38,879 nucleotides of DNA from the NCBI GenBank assembly GCA_029001845.1, contig JAREWP010000009.1, positions 1 to 38,879 of the forward strand, written 5' to 3'. This document shows, piece after piece, positions 16,058 through 24,501 of this stretch. Source of the DNA: Candidatus Magnetocorallium paracelense (lineage in GTDB: Bacteria > Nitrospirota > Thermodesulfovibrionia > Thermodesulfovibrionales > Magnetobacteriaceae). The position numbers and the translations under genes are program-made. The notes beneath the pieces are model-generated. The model had not been told where the DNA came from. It made no database searches and saw nothing but the letters and a program-made list of their open reading frames with translations. Within the stretch, counting starts at the first letter, position 1, and every line of letters begins with the position of its first letter.

Positions 16058-17028
16058 AGTTCTTTAAGAATATCCTTTACCCCCTCTTTTGTTTTGGAAG
16101 AATTCATTGCCTGAAGTACTTCCCCCCATTTTCCGATATTTTCTATTTTAACGACTATTTCCACCGATTTATTTTCAAGCGTTTCATCCCACCTGATCTG
16201 AATGTTTTCAGGAAGCTCTAATTCTTCTGTGATTTTTAGAATATTTGAATTTACTTTTGTAAGTATTGGAAAACGTAATGTACGAATAAACTCTCTGAGC
16301 CTTCTGGTTTTTTCGGAGGGGTTGAGATCGGAATTGAGGATTTCAGTAAACTGAACATTGGATATGAAATCTTGAAAAGAGATGTTATTCGCCCTGATAT
16401 AGTCTTTTATATTAGCGGACAATTCATCTAAAACTGAAGCTGTTAATTGTAATGCATGTCTCTGTTTCATCATATATTCGAGGAGTTCCACAGGGTGATG
16501 GGTCAGGTTTAGAATCTGTTTGTAGGAAAATCGTTTTTCATGACAAAATTCCTTAAAGAGGCCGGGTAAAGAGCGTATTCTCAGGCATTCGTCTAAAAAA
16601 GTTCTGTGAGGCCGCAATCCGAGGGGTTTGCAGAGGTTGTGGAATATCCAATGATCCGGTACATTCAGAGATAAAGCAAAGCATATAAATTCTATTTTAT
16701 TTATAATACTTCTCCCTATATCTTCTCTCCTGGTATATAGAATGAGTGTGATAATATCTGTCAATTGAGTGATCTCGGGCAGGATTGAAATATATAACTC
16801 TTTGACGCCATTGTCCAGCGCAAAGGCGTGCCTCTTCATTCCGTCAATAAGGTGTAAATCGCCTTTGTTGTCTCTGTAAACAGTTAGAGGATCGACTATG
16901 CCAATCTTTTTCAGAGAAATTCCGAGCGCTTCTTTCTCTTTGCTATCTTCGGTAAAGAGACCCTTAATAAGGAAAAAGCTGTTTTCTGAAATAATACTCT
17001 TTGTTTCAATTTTTTCGATATATGTCAT
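16054..17028 (-). CDS. ParB/Srx-domain protein, stand-alone
   Basis: 324 residues. Near 30-75 the pattern EALGISLKKIGIVDPLTV followed by HLIDGMKRHAFAL is the ParB N-terminal domain (ParB boxes ExLxxSIxxxGixxPi and DGxrRxxAa). In true ParB proteins this domain binds CTP. A helical middle region (110-200) could be the helix-turn-helix part; the C-terminal ~100 residues match nothing I know. There is no parA, noc or parS-like site nearby, so a chromosome-partition role is not supported; a lone DNA-binding or nuclease-like regulator is equally possible. The stop codon is shared with a repeat end, so the C-terminus may have been altered by an insertion. Start codon ATG at 17028 with weak ribosome site. 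Confidence 0.65.
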   Translation of the reverse strand: MTYIEKIETKSIISENSFFLIKGLFTEDSKEKEALGISLKKIGIVDPLTVYRDNKGDLHLIDGMKRHAFALDNGVKELYISILPEITQLTDIITLILYTRREDIGRSIINKIEFICFALSLNVPDHWIFHNLCKPLGLRPHRTFLDECLRIRSLPGLFKEFCHEKRFSYKQILNLTHHPVELLEYMMKQRHALQLTASVLDELSANIKDYIRANNISFQDFISNVQFTEILNSDLNPSEKTRRLREFIRTLRFPILTKVNSNILKITEELELPENIQIRWDETLENKSVEIVVKIENIGKWGEVLQAMNSSKTKEGVKDILKEL

Positions 17029-17064
17029 GCACTACCGATTTCCATATTTTTATTTAAAAATTTT

Positions 17065-17237
17065 GTAACTGTTCACTGAGTTCGGGGTTCGGATATCTGT
17101 TTAAAGAATTTCCGTTATTTCATTAAAAAAAGGGCTCTGAATATCGTAGAAACGTTCATTGCATCAAAAAAAATCCTCAAAAAAGAACTCTTTTCGCTCT
17201 GACTGACCTCAGACCTCAGATCACTGTAAGCAGTTAC
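17065..17237. repeat. Repeat family B element with inverted ends
   Basis: GTAACTGTTCACTGAG at 17065-17080 is an inverted match to the segment ending ACTGTAAGCAGTTAC at 17223-17237. The ~173 bp element encodes nothing. Its ends resemble the right end of the IS66 remnant at the start of the window (CTGAGTAGTTAC), so it may be a non-autonomous IS66 derivative. It lies directly upstream of the ParB-like gene. Confidence 0.6.
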
Positions 17238-17356
17238 CATTTACCCAACCCTTCTAATATGCTCAATTAAATCCAAATTGTCAATCAATTATTTAACCTG
17301 CCTCCGGTAACTCCCTACTAAATCACAAGCTCAGAGTGCAATATAAATAATTAAAC

Positions 17357-17512
17357 CAAAAACAGCAGTCAGCTATCAGCTGTCAGCCTTCAGCTAAGGA
17401 AAATAGTGATATCAAGCTTAAAAAGAGCATCAAGTAAAGGGTGAAAGTTTTTTGAACTGTAAAGTGATGCAATTTAAAAGCTGATAGCTGACAGCTAAAT
17501 GCTTTTTTTAGG
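17357..17512 (+). repeat. Repeat family A, copy 3
   Basis: The left arm contains CAGCAGTCAGCTATCAGCTG and CAGCCTTCAGCTAAGG. The right arm contains AAAAGCTGATAGCTGACAGC and ends CTAAATGCTTTTTTT. The arms can pair into a long hairpin. It lies 150 bp upstream of asnS. Confidence 0.78.
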
Positions 17513-17559
17513 TTAAAAGCTCCATCAAAAGTTCCTGAAATAATGAAGATTTTAGAGAG

Positions 17560-17590
17560 TTGTCATCGTATAGCTTATATATGCTACACT
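17560..17590 (+). promoter_or_regulatory. Candidate promoter for asnS
   Basis: TTGTCA at 17560-17565 and TACACT at 17585-17590, with a long 19 bp spacer. It leaves an untranslated leader of roughly 65 bases before the asnS ATG. Spacer length makes it a modest candidate. Confidence 0.35.
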
Positions 17591-17662
17591 ATGGACAAAA
17601 GCAAGCGATGCCCGAACCCAAAACTGATACAAATGCGCCGGTAGCTGCATGAGGTATAGATC

Positions 17663-19108
17663 ATGATTAAGAGATTAAAGATAAAAGAGTTTTTTTTGTC
17701 ATCGACTCCCGGCGACAGGGTCACAGTGGCCGGTTGGGTCAGGACTAAGAGACAGAGTAAAAATGTGGCCTTTATTGCCCTAAATGACGGTTCTGTATTG
17801 CAGGATATTCAGATCGTAGTAGAACCTGATATCGTATCAGCCGACATCCTTTCCGATATACATACAGGAGCAGCAGTTAAAGTTGAAGGTGAAATTACGG
17901 AATCCAAAGGGCAGGGACAGGAGATCGAAATAAAGGCTTATGAGATTGAGATGACCGGTAAAGCTGATCCTGCTAAGTATCCATTGCAACCTAAAAAGCA
18001 CTCCTTAGAGTTTCTTCGTGAGAACTCCCATCTTCGATTCAGATCCAGAACATTTGGCGCCATATCGAGAATAAGGCACGCAATGATCTTTGGTGTTCAT
18101 AAATTCTTCAATGACAGGGGGTTTTTGAATATTCATACTCCGATCATTACAGGCTCCGATTGCGAAGGCGCCGGGGAGATGTTCAGAGTAACAACTTTAC
18201 CGCCTGGTCATTCTGAAAGCCTGAATAACGGGAATGTCGATTACAGCAGGGATTTCTTTGGCAGAGACACCAAATTAACTGTATCGGGCCAGCTTGAGGC
18301 GGAACTTGCAGCCCTCGCATTGTCTGATGTATATACCTTTGGGCCTGTTTTCAGAGCCGAGAACTCCAACACAAGCAGGCATCTTGCTGAATTTTGGATG
18401 GTAGAACCGGAAATGGCCTTTGCCGATCTCGATGATGATATCGGACTGGCCGAAGAGTTTTTGAAATATTTGATTCAATATTCATTGGATAATTGCCACA
18501 GAGACCTTGAGTTCCTGGAAAAGCGGCTTATTGAGGAAGACAAAAATGTAAAGGAGAGCGAGCGTTCTCCCATGCTGCTTCTCGATAAATTGAAGTTTAT
18601 ACTTGAAAACGATTTTACGCGATTGACATATACAGAGGCTATCGATATACTGATGAATTCCAAACTCAATAAAAAGAGGAAATTCGATTACGTTATAGAG
18701 CGATGGGGCGCGGATTTGCAATCCGAGCATGAGAGATATCTCGTTGAGAGGCATTTTAAAAGCCCTGTCGTTGTGACCGATTATCCAAGGGAGATAAAGG
18801 CCTTTTATATGAGATTGAATGACGATGAAGTAACGGTGAGGGCTATGGATATACTTTTCCCGGGAATCGGAGAGATCGTCGGAGGTTCACAGAGGGAAGA
18901 GCGATACGAAGTGCTTCAAAAGCGAATGAGAGAAACGGATATCCCTGATAAAGATTTATGGTGGTATCTTGATACTCGAAGGTTCGGTTCTGCTCCTCAC
19001 AGCGGTTTCGGGCTGGGTTTCGAACGTTTTTTACAATTCCTCACAGGAATGAAAAATATCAGAGATGTAATTCCCTTCCCGCGAACGCCTCATAATGCCG
19101 AATTTTAA
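17663..19108 (+). CDS. asnS: Asparaginyl-tRNA synthetase
   Basis: 481 residues, full length for AsnS. An N-terminal OB-fold anticodon-binding domain (about 1-110: VTVAGWVRTKRQSKNVAFI) is followed by the class II catalytic core. Motif 2 is GPVFRAENSNTSRHLAEF and motif 3 is GFGLGFERFLQFLTG. SDCEGAGEMFRVTT near 172-185 is typical of AsnS rather than AspS. It charges tRNA-Asn with asparagine in the cytoplasm. It stands alone between two repeat-rich gaps and converges with the lipoprotein gene at 19174. Confidence 0.96.
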   Translation: MIKRLKIKEFFLSSTPGDRVTVAGWVRTKRQSKNVAFIALNDGSVLQDIQIVVEPDIVSADILSDIHTGAAVKVEGEITESKGQGQEIEIKAYEIEMTGKADPAKYPLQPKKHSLEFLRENSHLRFRSRTFGAISRIRHAMIFGVHKFFNDRGFLNIHTPIITGSDCEGAGEMFRVTTLPPGHSESLNNGNVDYSRDFFGRDTKLTVSGQLEAELAALALSDVYTFGPVFRAENSNTSRHLAEFWMVEPEMAFADLDDDIGLAEEFLKYLIQYSLDNCHRDLEFLEKRLIEEDKNVKESERSPMLLLDKLKFILENDFTRLTYTEAIDILMNSKLNKKRKFDYVIERWGADLQSEHERYLVERHFKSPVVVTDYPREIKAFYMRLNDDEVTVRAMDILFPGIGEIVGGSQREERYEVLQKRMRETDIPDKDLWWYLDTRRFGSAPHSGFGLGFERFLQFLTGMKNIRDVIPFPRTPHNAEF

Positions 19109-19173
19109 TCTATAGACTATGGTATTGAATCTATAGACGTAAAAGCATTTTTAGAACCTGCAGGTTGTTCTGT

Positions 19174-19893
19174 CTATTTCCAGATTTTAAAAAAATCGAA
19201 GTAGGCTTGACCTGAATTAATTTCAGATGGTGGATCCAGATCGAATGTTTTTACACCGACACCAACTTTATGACTATTTACAGGCAAGCTTAGAGTTGTC
19301 AAATTAGTCCAGACATCATCCTGCCGAAGCTTCCAGAAAAAACTCCAATTGTTGCCTTTTTTCTTAATTTGGAGAAAGGCGGAATCACTTTGTAAATTGC
19401 GTCCTGAGATCATTAAGGATGTATTATCGCCGGTTTGCGTAACCATCAGACCGTTTGTCGTGTGGGGAGTCGTAAAGTCATGATTCGTAAAACCGAAAAA
19501 CAACCAGTTTTCGATGTCCTGAAATACAAATAATCCTATTTGAGTATTAACGGGCTGAGCAGAATTTTCAAGCGGGTCAGCGCTGACAAAGGTCTCTATC
19601 GTATAGTTTCCTCTCGGAGCAGAACGCAGTAAGAGGGGGGCTCCTCTTTTATAAGATGCTTTCCACAAATCCTGACGTCTTCCGGCTTCTATCTTAAGCC
19701 ATCCCGGATTCGCCGATAAAGTATAAGAATCGGGAGTTTTTTCATCGAACCAGTCATAACCGGACCGGAGTTGATCTGTGCTGAAGGTATCTATAAAAAC
19801 CGTTTTGCTGCAACCGCCAATAAAAATCGCTAAACAAATTAATAATAAATGCCTTACCCCCTGTCCGGCTTTTATAAAAGTCAGGTTGATCAT
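19174..19893 (-). CDS. Lipoprotein with DUF1349-like beta-sandwich domain
   Basis: 239 residues. A lipoprotein signal ends in the lipobox IGGC with Cys28. The rest reads as a concanavalin-like sandwich: an early FDWF-type opening (YDWFDEKTP), then GNYTIETFVSADP, NTQIGLFVFQDIENWLFFGF and WSFFWKLRQDDVW. These are features of DUF1349/beta-xylosidase C-terminal-like domains that often bind or sit next to carbohydrate enzymes. No catalytic residues can be named. A GGAG ribosome site lies about seven bases upstream of the ATG. Function unknown; probably a surface or periplasmic carbohydrate-associated lipoprotein. Confidence 0.7.
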   Translation of the reverse strand: MINLTFIKAGQGVRHLLLICLAIFIGGCSKTVFIDTFSTDQLRSGYDWFDEKTPDSYTLSANPGWLKIEAGRRQDLWKASYKRGAPLLLRSAPRGNYTIETFVSADPLENSAQPVNTQIGLFVFQDIENWLFFGFTNHDFTTPHTTNGLMVTQTGDNTSLMISGRNLQSDSAFLQIKKKGNNWSFFWKLRQDDVWTNLTTLSLPVNSHKVGVGVKTFDLDPPSEINSGQAYFDFFKIWK

Positions 19894-20225
19894 AAGAATA
19901 TCTCCTTTATTTAAATATTATGGTGATAATAATATGAATTTTTTTATTAAAATGATATGAAGAGTAGCAAAAGTTGTTTTAAAAAGTCAATTAATTATAT
20001 TTTATTTTTGAAAATATAGAACAACTAATGTGATATCAAAAAATTTTAATTTTCAGTAGTTGTTCCATCTGTCTGGTGGTTAAAGACAGGTCACAATAAA
20101 ATACAAAATGTAAAATTTCGTCTGTCCCTGTTTGACTTTTTGACGCATAATTAGTGAGTCGTTTTTTTGAATTGAATTATTGGATAGGGAAGGTAAACAA
20201 AACAAGTATCAAATGGCAGGGAATA
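19894..20225. other. AT-rich intergenic region upstream of the lipoprotein gene
   Basis: Very AT-rich sequence (long ATTTTTATT and TATATTTTATTTTTG runs), so it probably carries the promoter of the 19174-19893 gene, but I cannot single out one pair of boxes. A segment around 20070-20140 (AAAGACAGGTCACAATAAAA and CGTCTGTCCCTGTTTGAC) resembles debris of small dispersed elements. No coding frame. Confidence 0.4.
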
Positions 20226-20257
20226 TGGCAGGGAGAGAAAGTGCTGTCTCCCTGCCA
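20226..20257 (-). terminator. Strong hairpin after the exported protein gene
   Basis: TGGCAGGGAGA at 20226-20236 and TCTCCCTGCCA at 20247-20257 form a perfect 11 bp GC-rich stem with a 10-base loop, about 20 bases beyond the stop of the minus-strand gene at 20279. No clean U-tract follows on the minus strand, so it may act as an RNA-stabilising hairpin rather than a classic intrinsic terminator. Confidence 0.5.
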
Positions 20258-20278
20258 AAAAGCAGACACCCTCTCGGA

Positions 20279-21097
20279 CTACTCTTCCAGTACACTGAGC
20301 TTTGCATCGGAGTAGTGAGTAGACCATGTTAAACTAAAATCGCATGTATGAAATGGCCAGGCGGCAAGAGATTCGGCGGTAATAACGACACCCACGTTTT
20401 CCCCCCAGTAGGGCCGATAAAGATGGGCAACTCTCAAACCGCTCAAATCTTTTGTTTCATCGTCAATGGTTACCGATATATATTCTCGTTTATTGAAATC
20501 CACAACTATTTCATATGTATGCCACTCTGTGTCAGGAGCAACCGAAATTCCCGTATCTACCAGGTTTACAGGATCTGTATATACCTTAAACTTGCCCATA
20601 TCTGCTGTCCAGGGGTTTAAATCCCAGAGCATTACCGCCTCAAGCGAGACTTTGTTTATATCTATCAGCTCATTCCTTCCGTCCCAGAAATACATACCCA
20701 TATGGGCGTTGTTCGGCATTGTTTCGGAATAGGGATCAGGGATTTCCGGCAGTCTTATACGTCCGCTATATTTATATATGCCTAATCTGACAGGTTCTCC
20801 GTCGGGAAAATTCTCATTAATTGTTATGCCCCCGATCGCATTAACCCAGGTATGTCTCTTTTCCGGATTCGATGTAATCACGGCATAGGTTTCCTTTGAT
20901 TCCATGGATACATATTCTCCTGTGTCATAACATTCACAATCGGTTCCTCCGCCGGGGTTACATTCCGCCACCAGTTTGAAGTCATTCAGGTTTTGCGATT
21001 CATATAGCACCTTAAAGGACTGGTCTCCATATACGTTTGAAAGGGGAATTAATAATATAAAAACTAATACAATTGCCTTGATATCTGACTTATGCAT
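20279..21097 (-). CDS. Exported protein of unknown function, probable beta-sandwich fold
   Basis: 272 residues with a classical signal peptide (MHKSDIKAIVLVFILLIPLS, likely cleaved after VYG near residue 24). The mature part contains alternating hydrophobic strands and motifs such as GIYKYSGRIRLPEIP, HMGMYFWDGRNELID, WHTYEIVVDFNKREYI and NVGVVITAESLAAWPFH. These recall LamG/GH16-like concanavalin folds, but the ExDxxE catalytic signature of GH16 is not visible, so I do not call it a hydrolase. Three clustered cysteines (C46, C54, C56) may form disulfides, consistent with export. A good GGAGG ribosome site precedes the ATG. It is transcribed alone and may be functionally related to the DUF1349-like lipoprotein next door. 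Confidence 0.65.
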   Translation of the reverse strand: MHKSDIKAIVLVFILLIPLSNVYGDQSFKVLYESQNLNDFKLVAECNPGGGTDCECYDTGEYVSMESKETYAVITSNPEKRHTWVNAIGGITINENFPDGEPVRLGIYKYSGRIRLPEIPDPYSETMPNNAHMGMYFWDGRNELIDINKVSLEAVMLWDLNPWTADMGKFKVYTDPVNLVDTGISVAPDTEWHTYEIVVDFNKREYISVTIDDETKDLSGLRVAHLYRPYWGENVGVVITAESLAAWPFHTCDFSLTWSTHYSDAKLSVLEE

Positions 21098-21274
21098 TTT
21101 AACCTCCGTTTTTTTAATTATCTGATTTTTATTTATATGTCATGACATTAAGAATAATTATAGCAATTGCCATGCCATACTTCTCGTCGGATTGTTGTTA
21201 TTCAGATTTATGCTGCTTTGCCGGGGAGGTTTGAGATGTAACAGAGAAGTCTCTCATTGGCGGCGGCTTTATAA

Positions 21275-21438
21275 CTAAAAACGGCAGTCAGCTGTCAGCG
21301 ATCAGCTTTCAGCTAAAGAAAGTATTGATAATATGTCAATAATAAGCTTCACCTTATGGGTAAATGTATTTTGAACCGTAAAGCGTTGGAAATAAAAAGC
21401 TGATAGCTGATAGCTGACTGCTAAATGCTTTTTTTTAG
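21275..21438 (+). repeat. Repeat family A, copy 4 (best-preserved)
   Basis: Left arm from GGCAGTCAGCTGTCAGCGAT and right arm AAAGCTGATAGCTGATAGCT then GACTGC. The arms are inverted repeats of about 26 bp with two mismatches. The centre contains AATAAGCTTCACCTTA, also present in copies 2 and 5. Confidence 0.8.
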
Positions 21439-21682
21439 ATAAAAAATCGTTTTTTGCTTCTCTCTATGTAGCCGGGTTCATATCTTTTATGTAAAGTGTT
21501 ACATTTTTAAAGAGATACTTTTGATTATTCTGTCAATCGACCTGAGCAGTTATAACGATTGTAAATTAATTATTTTGATTGTTATAATTGCTGTCAGGCG
21601 ACTGAGACTCCTTAAGCAAAGAAGTTATGTTCAATGCACAGGAATTTTCATTTTTTTTTGCAGGTTTGCGAGCCATAAGCAA

Positions 21683-21765
21683 AAAATGTAGCCGCAGGCT
21701 TTAGCCTGCGCGAACCGTTGGTCAGCCGAACCCGACCGCAGGCTGAAGCCTGCGGCTACATTTAA
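21683..21765. repeat. Double-hairpin REP-like element (TAGCCGCAGGC type)
   Basis: ATGTAGCCGCAGGC...GCCTGCG at 21686-21710 and CGCAGGC...GCCTGCGGCTACAT at 21737-21761 are near-perfect inverted copies. Each arm is itself a small hairpin (GCAGGCTTTAGCCTGC and GCAGGCTGAAGCCTGC). This layout is typical of REP/BIME units moved by REP-associated tyrosine transposases. No such transposase is in the window. Confidence 0.8.
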
Positions 21766-21926
21766 AGACAACCGCCGAAGGTGTTAAACGGATCCCTGAA
21801 TTTCATTGTATGTATGACAGAACATGAATGATCAGGGGCGGGATACAAACCTGAACCTGTGCTTTTTAAAGGAGCCTCGGATCGTTGAGAGGATATCTGT
21901 TTTCCAAGTATTAAGAAAGGGGTCGT

Positions 21927-22130
21927 ATGATTATGGAAATGGGATCGACGAAAAATATCGAAACCATTCGGCAGGAAGGCGAGATATATACTTGCCCGGT
22001 TTGTAAGTATGAAGACGGCTTTCACGTCTCTTTTAAATTAAAAGGAGAGAGCAATAAAGCCGAAGTTATTCTTATCTGTCCAAGCTGCCACCACAGGTTT
22101 AGAATCGGCTTTACTACTGATTTGCTGTAG
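21927..22130 (+). CDS. Small zinc-ribbon protein
   Basis: 67 residues with two knuckles, CPVC (23-26) and CPSC (51-54), separated by a beta-rich stretch, then a short positively charged tail (HHRFRIGF). This is a zinc-ribbon fold seen in many small nucleic-acid- or protein-binding proteins. AAAGGGG lies just upstream of the ATG. It is not LysW: the C-terminal EDWGE-type acidic tail needed for carrier function is missing. Function unknown; flanked on both sides by repeat elements. Confidence 0.65.
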   Translation: MIMEMGSTKNIETIRQEGEIYTCPVCKYEDGFHVSFKLKGESNKAEVILICPSCHHRFRIGFTTDLL

Positions 22131-22145
22131 CTCCTGACTCAACAC

Positions 22146-22267
22146 CATTAACTTAAGGGGTGAAGCACCTTCCGACGTAAGCGGGTCATGTTTGAGAAGG
22201 CGCAGCGAAGCGGCGCCTGCGAGTTTAGCCGCTGAAGGCGGATGGTGCTTTGCTCCTTAAGTTAATG
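22146..22267. repeat. Inverted-repeat element with CATTAACTTAAGG ends
   Basis: A perfect 13 bp inverted repeat, CATTAACTTAAGG at 22146-22158 and CCTTAAGTTAATG at the other end, encloses an imperfect extension (GAAGCACCTTCCG versus CGGATGGTGCTTTG). A GC-rich core contains GGCGCAGCGAAGCGGCGCC. About 122 bp, non-coding, MITE-like. It fills most of the gap before the TolC-family gene. Confidence 0.7.
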
Positions 22268-22348
22268 ACATTAACTCCTGACTGCTGAATACCTGAACAA
22301 TTGAATCCGGTTAATATAAAAATCTCTCTCTGAGAGCTTGCACATTCA

Positions 22349-24256
22349 ATGGTGTCTGTCAGTATATCGATATTTATTAAAATAACAATTTTTATTCCTT
22401 TCATAATTTTTATCTCCTCCTTTTCCTCATTTGCTTCCACCGACAATTCAGATACGAATAAAGATGAAGAGATAGTGGCCTCCGAGTTCCTGATAACAAC
22501 GGCAGGCAATATGGAAAGTGAAGAGGAAATTAACAGAAGCGTGATCGACGAATTTAATAAGCGCGGCTACACTTTTATAAAAAATCCCGAATGGGTAAGC
22601 ATGACAAGGCGCAGTGCAGCACTTGAGGCATTAAAAAAGAATCTCACCATAAGTCAGGAGCTTGTCGGCAGGATGCTCGCCAAAACCGCTCTGATCGAGG
22701 CAGATGCTGTTTTTGATCCTGTATTGAATATATCTGTAGAGTATTCGCACGCCGACTCATTTGACAGAACGGAAAAAGATCTAAAATACAGCAAAGGGGC
22801 CTATTACGATCCGGAACTCGACAGTTATGTCTGGGCGCCCGATGAAAAGGGACCGATAGATTATCTCGGTTATGACCAGCCCAAACCTGAAGGCTATTAC
22901 CAGACGACTTTAACGGCAAACCAGGAACCCGTTACAGGTCCGACCAGAGTATGGGCCTATAATGTCAGTGTCTCTCAGGAGTTGAAAAGGGGAAAAAATT
23001 TCAATATAACTTACGAAACAATTTATCAGGATACCTTTTATGTAAACCATGGAGATACGGATATAGATGAACTTATCTCCTTTGGTTCCTATGAGAAACC
23101 CTGGATTTCGGTGATAGACGGTAGTATCGTTGTTCCTCTCCCCTTCACAAAAAGAAGATATTCCGACCCGGACCTCTCTCTTGAGCTTGCAGGGATCAAC
23201 GATAAAAAAGCCTATTGGAGCCTTCTTAAGATTATAAACTCTGTCCTGCTTCAGGTAGATTACGCCTTTTGGGATCTCACAGGCTCTGTCAGAAATCTTT
23301 ATATGACTGTCATTACAACAAAGGAAGTCGAGAATCTGCGTGCAAGGACAGAGAAGCTCTTTAGGTCGAGACGAATTGCCGTTTACAATAAAGCTCAAAT
23401 AGAAAGTGAACTTACAAGGACGAAGAGAAGCGAGGAAAAGGCATGGAATCAATATATAAAGGCGTCTAATAATCTGAATAATCTGCTGGGCAGGGGGATT
23501 GATAATAATCTGCTCCTTCCGAAGAGTTATCTTACGTCGTTGATGGAGACAGAAGAGAGAACGCTAGAAGAGGCTGTTCAAAGAGGTATTTCAAAGAATC
23601 CCGATATAAATCTGGCCAGGATGGACAGATTGTTTTTCAAAAAGACTCTTTATCAAAAAATCGGACGCGCAAGGCCGGATATTTATTTTAAAACAAGACT
23701 AAGCGCCGGACAGAGTAACAGCCTCTTCGGATTCGACTCTCTCTATGAGTCGGCAAAGCATATAAGTAATCCCGACTATATAAACCAGGATTACTCTCTG
23801 ACTTATTCTCTCGATATGTCTGATAGTGCCGCACGTGACATGGCCTATCATCAGGATGTTCAGAGAGAATATATAGTTAAAGATACTGAAAACAGGATCA
23901 TCAGAGAGATCAACGACTCACTTTCCGATATTACTATATTGAACTCCAGAGTGAAGATCGCTGAGAGAAACCTTGCTCTCGAGCACAGAGCCTACAAGAG
24001 AGCTCTCAGACTCCAGGCTTCGCGTCGGATTACGGAAGCAGAGATTATGATAAAGAGAGGCGATCTGTTCAGGTCGCGACAAAATCTCATTAACACCAGG
24101 ATAGCGAAAAAAAAGGCTGAGGCCGGGTTAATGGCCTTGCAAGGGGAGTTGGCCGAAAGATATGGCAAAGAAACATCGCCAAGCGATTTCGATCTTTATC
24201 GTCTGCACAATCTTTCCGAGAAAAAATCGATGTTTTTCTTTTCCGCTTTTCGCTAA
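22349..24256 (+). CDS. TolC-family outer-membrane efflux protein
   Basis: 635 residues, longer than E. coli TolC. A signal peptide (MVSVSISIFIKITIFIPFII, cleavage likely after Ala29) precedes an alpha-helical coiled architecture with two internal repeats: one around AALEALKKNLTISQELVGR, a second around EEAVQRGISKNPDINLARM. The helix VENLRARTEKLFRSRRIAVY and the tail RQNLINTRIAKKKAEAGLM are typical of outer-membrane efflux channels. Such proteins form the outer-membrane exit duct for tripartite pumps or type I secretion. No inner-membrane pump or adaptor gene adjoins it, so its partner is encoded elsewhere. The ~100-residue segment near 115-240 with many Tyr/Pro residues is an insertion relative to compact family members. 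Confidence 0.82.
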   Translation: MVSVSISIFIKITIFIPFIIFISSFSSFASTDNSDTNKDEEIVASEFLITTAGNMESEEEINRSVIDEFNKRGYTFIKNPEWVSMTRRSAALEALKKNLTISQELVGRMLAKTALIEADAVFDPVLNISVEYSHADSFDRTEKDLKYSKGAYYDPELDSYVWAPDEKGPIDYLGYDQPKPEGYYQTTLTANQEPVTGPTRVWAYNVSVSQELKRGKNFNITYETIYQDTFYVNHGDTDIDELISFGSYEKPWISVIDGSIVVPLPFTKRRYSDPDLSLELAGINDKKAYWSLLKIINSVLLQVDYAFWDLTGSVRNLYMTVITTKEVENLRARTEKLFRSRRIAVYNKAQIESELTRTKRSEEKAWNQYIKASNNLNNLLGRGIDNNLLLPKSYLTSLMETEERTLEEAVQRGISKNPDINLARMDRLFFKKTLYQKIGRARPDIYFKTRLSAGQSNSLFGFDSLYESAKHISNPDYINQDYSLTYSLDMSDSAARDMAYHQDVQREYIVKDTENRIIREINDSLSDITILNSRVKIAERNLALEHRAYKRALRLQASRRITEAEIMIKRGDLFRSRQNLINTRIAKKKAEAGLMALQGELAERYGKETSPSDFDLYRLHNLSEKKSMFFFSAFR

Positions 24257-24282
24257 GGAAGAGAATATCTTCTCCCGTTAAT

Positions 24283-24364
24283 TATACTCACCTGTAAGGT
24301 GATGTTTATTTTTTGCATAATGTCAGAAATTTTCTTAGCTGAAGGCTGACCTGCTGTTTTTAGT
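24283..24364 (-). repeat. Left half of repeat family A, reverse orientation
   Basis: The reverse complement starts CTAAAAACAGCAGGTCAGCC and runs TTCAGCTAAGAAA through a central CATCACCTTACAGGTGA. It matches only the left half of the full element at 21275. Its outer end faces the tRNA gene. Confidence 0.65.
24288..24314 (+). terminator. Probable terminator after the TolC-family gene
   Basis: TCACCT-GTA-AGGTGA forms a 6 bp stem with a three-base loop, immediately followed by the T-rich tract TGTTTATTTTTT. It begins 32 bases after the stop codon and is made from the central part of a repeat-A half copy. Confidence 0.5.
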
Positions 24365-24501
24365 AAAAAGACTTATCTTCCAAATCGATCCCGTCCCACT
24401 CACTGACTTCTTAAAGAAGAATTGAAGTAACTGCCTGCCTGTTGACAAGTTGAGAGAAGTCATGATAATATTAACGCATTCCAAAATGACTTTCAATCTG
24501 T

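Noticed and set aside
16054-17028. Chromosome partition parB with origin region
   Set aside because: No parA, gid/rsm or dnaA genes and no parS-like palindrome are nearby.
19120-19172. AACCTGCAGGTT palindrome between asnS and the lipoprotein gene as a terminator
   Set aside because: The stem is short, lacks a T-run in either direction, and no stronger pairing could be drawn.
20279-21097. GH16-type glycoside hydrolase
   Set aside because: The fold looks beta-sandwich-like, but no ExDxxE catalytic motif is present.
21927-22130. Small zinc-ribbon protein as the missing LysW carrier
   Set aside because: It has paired CxxC knuckles, but lacks the acidic EDWGE-type C-terminus whose terminal Glu is the attachment point, and it is 14 kb from the pathway genes.
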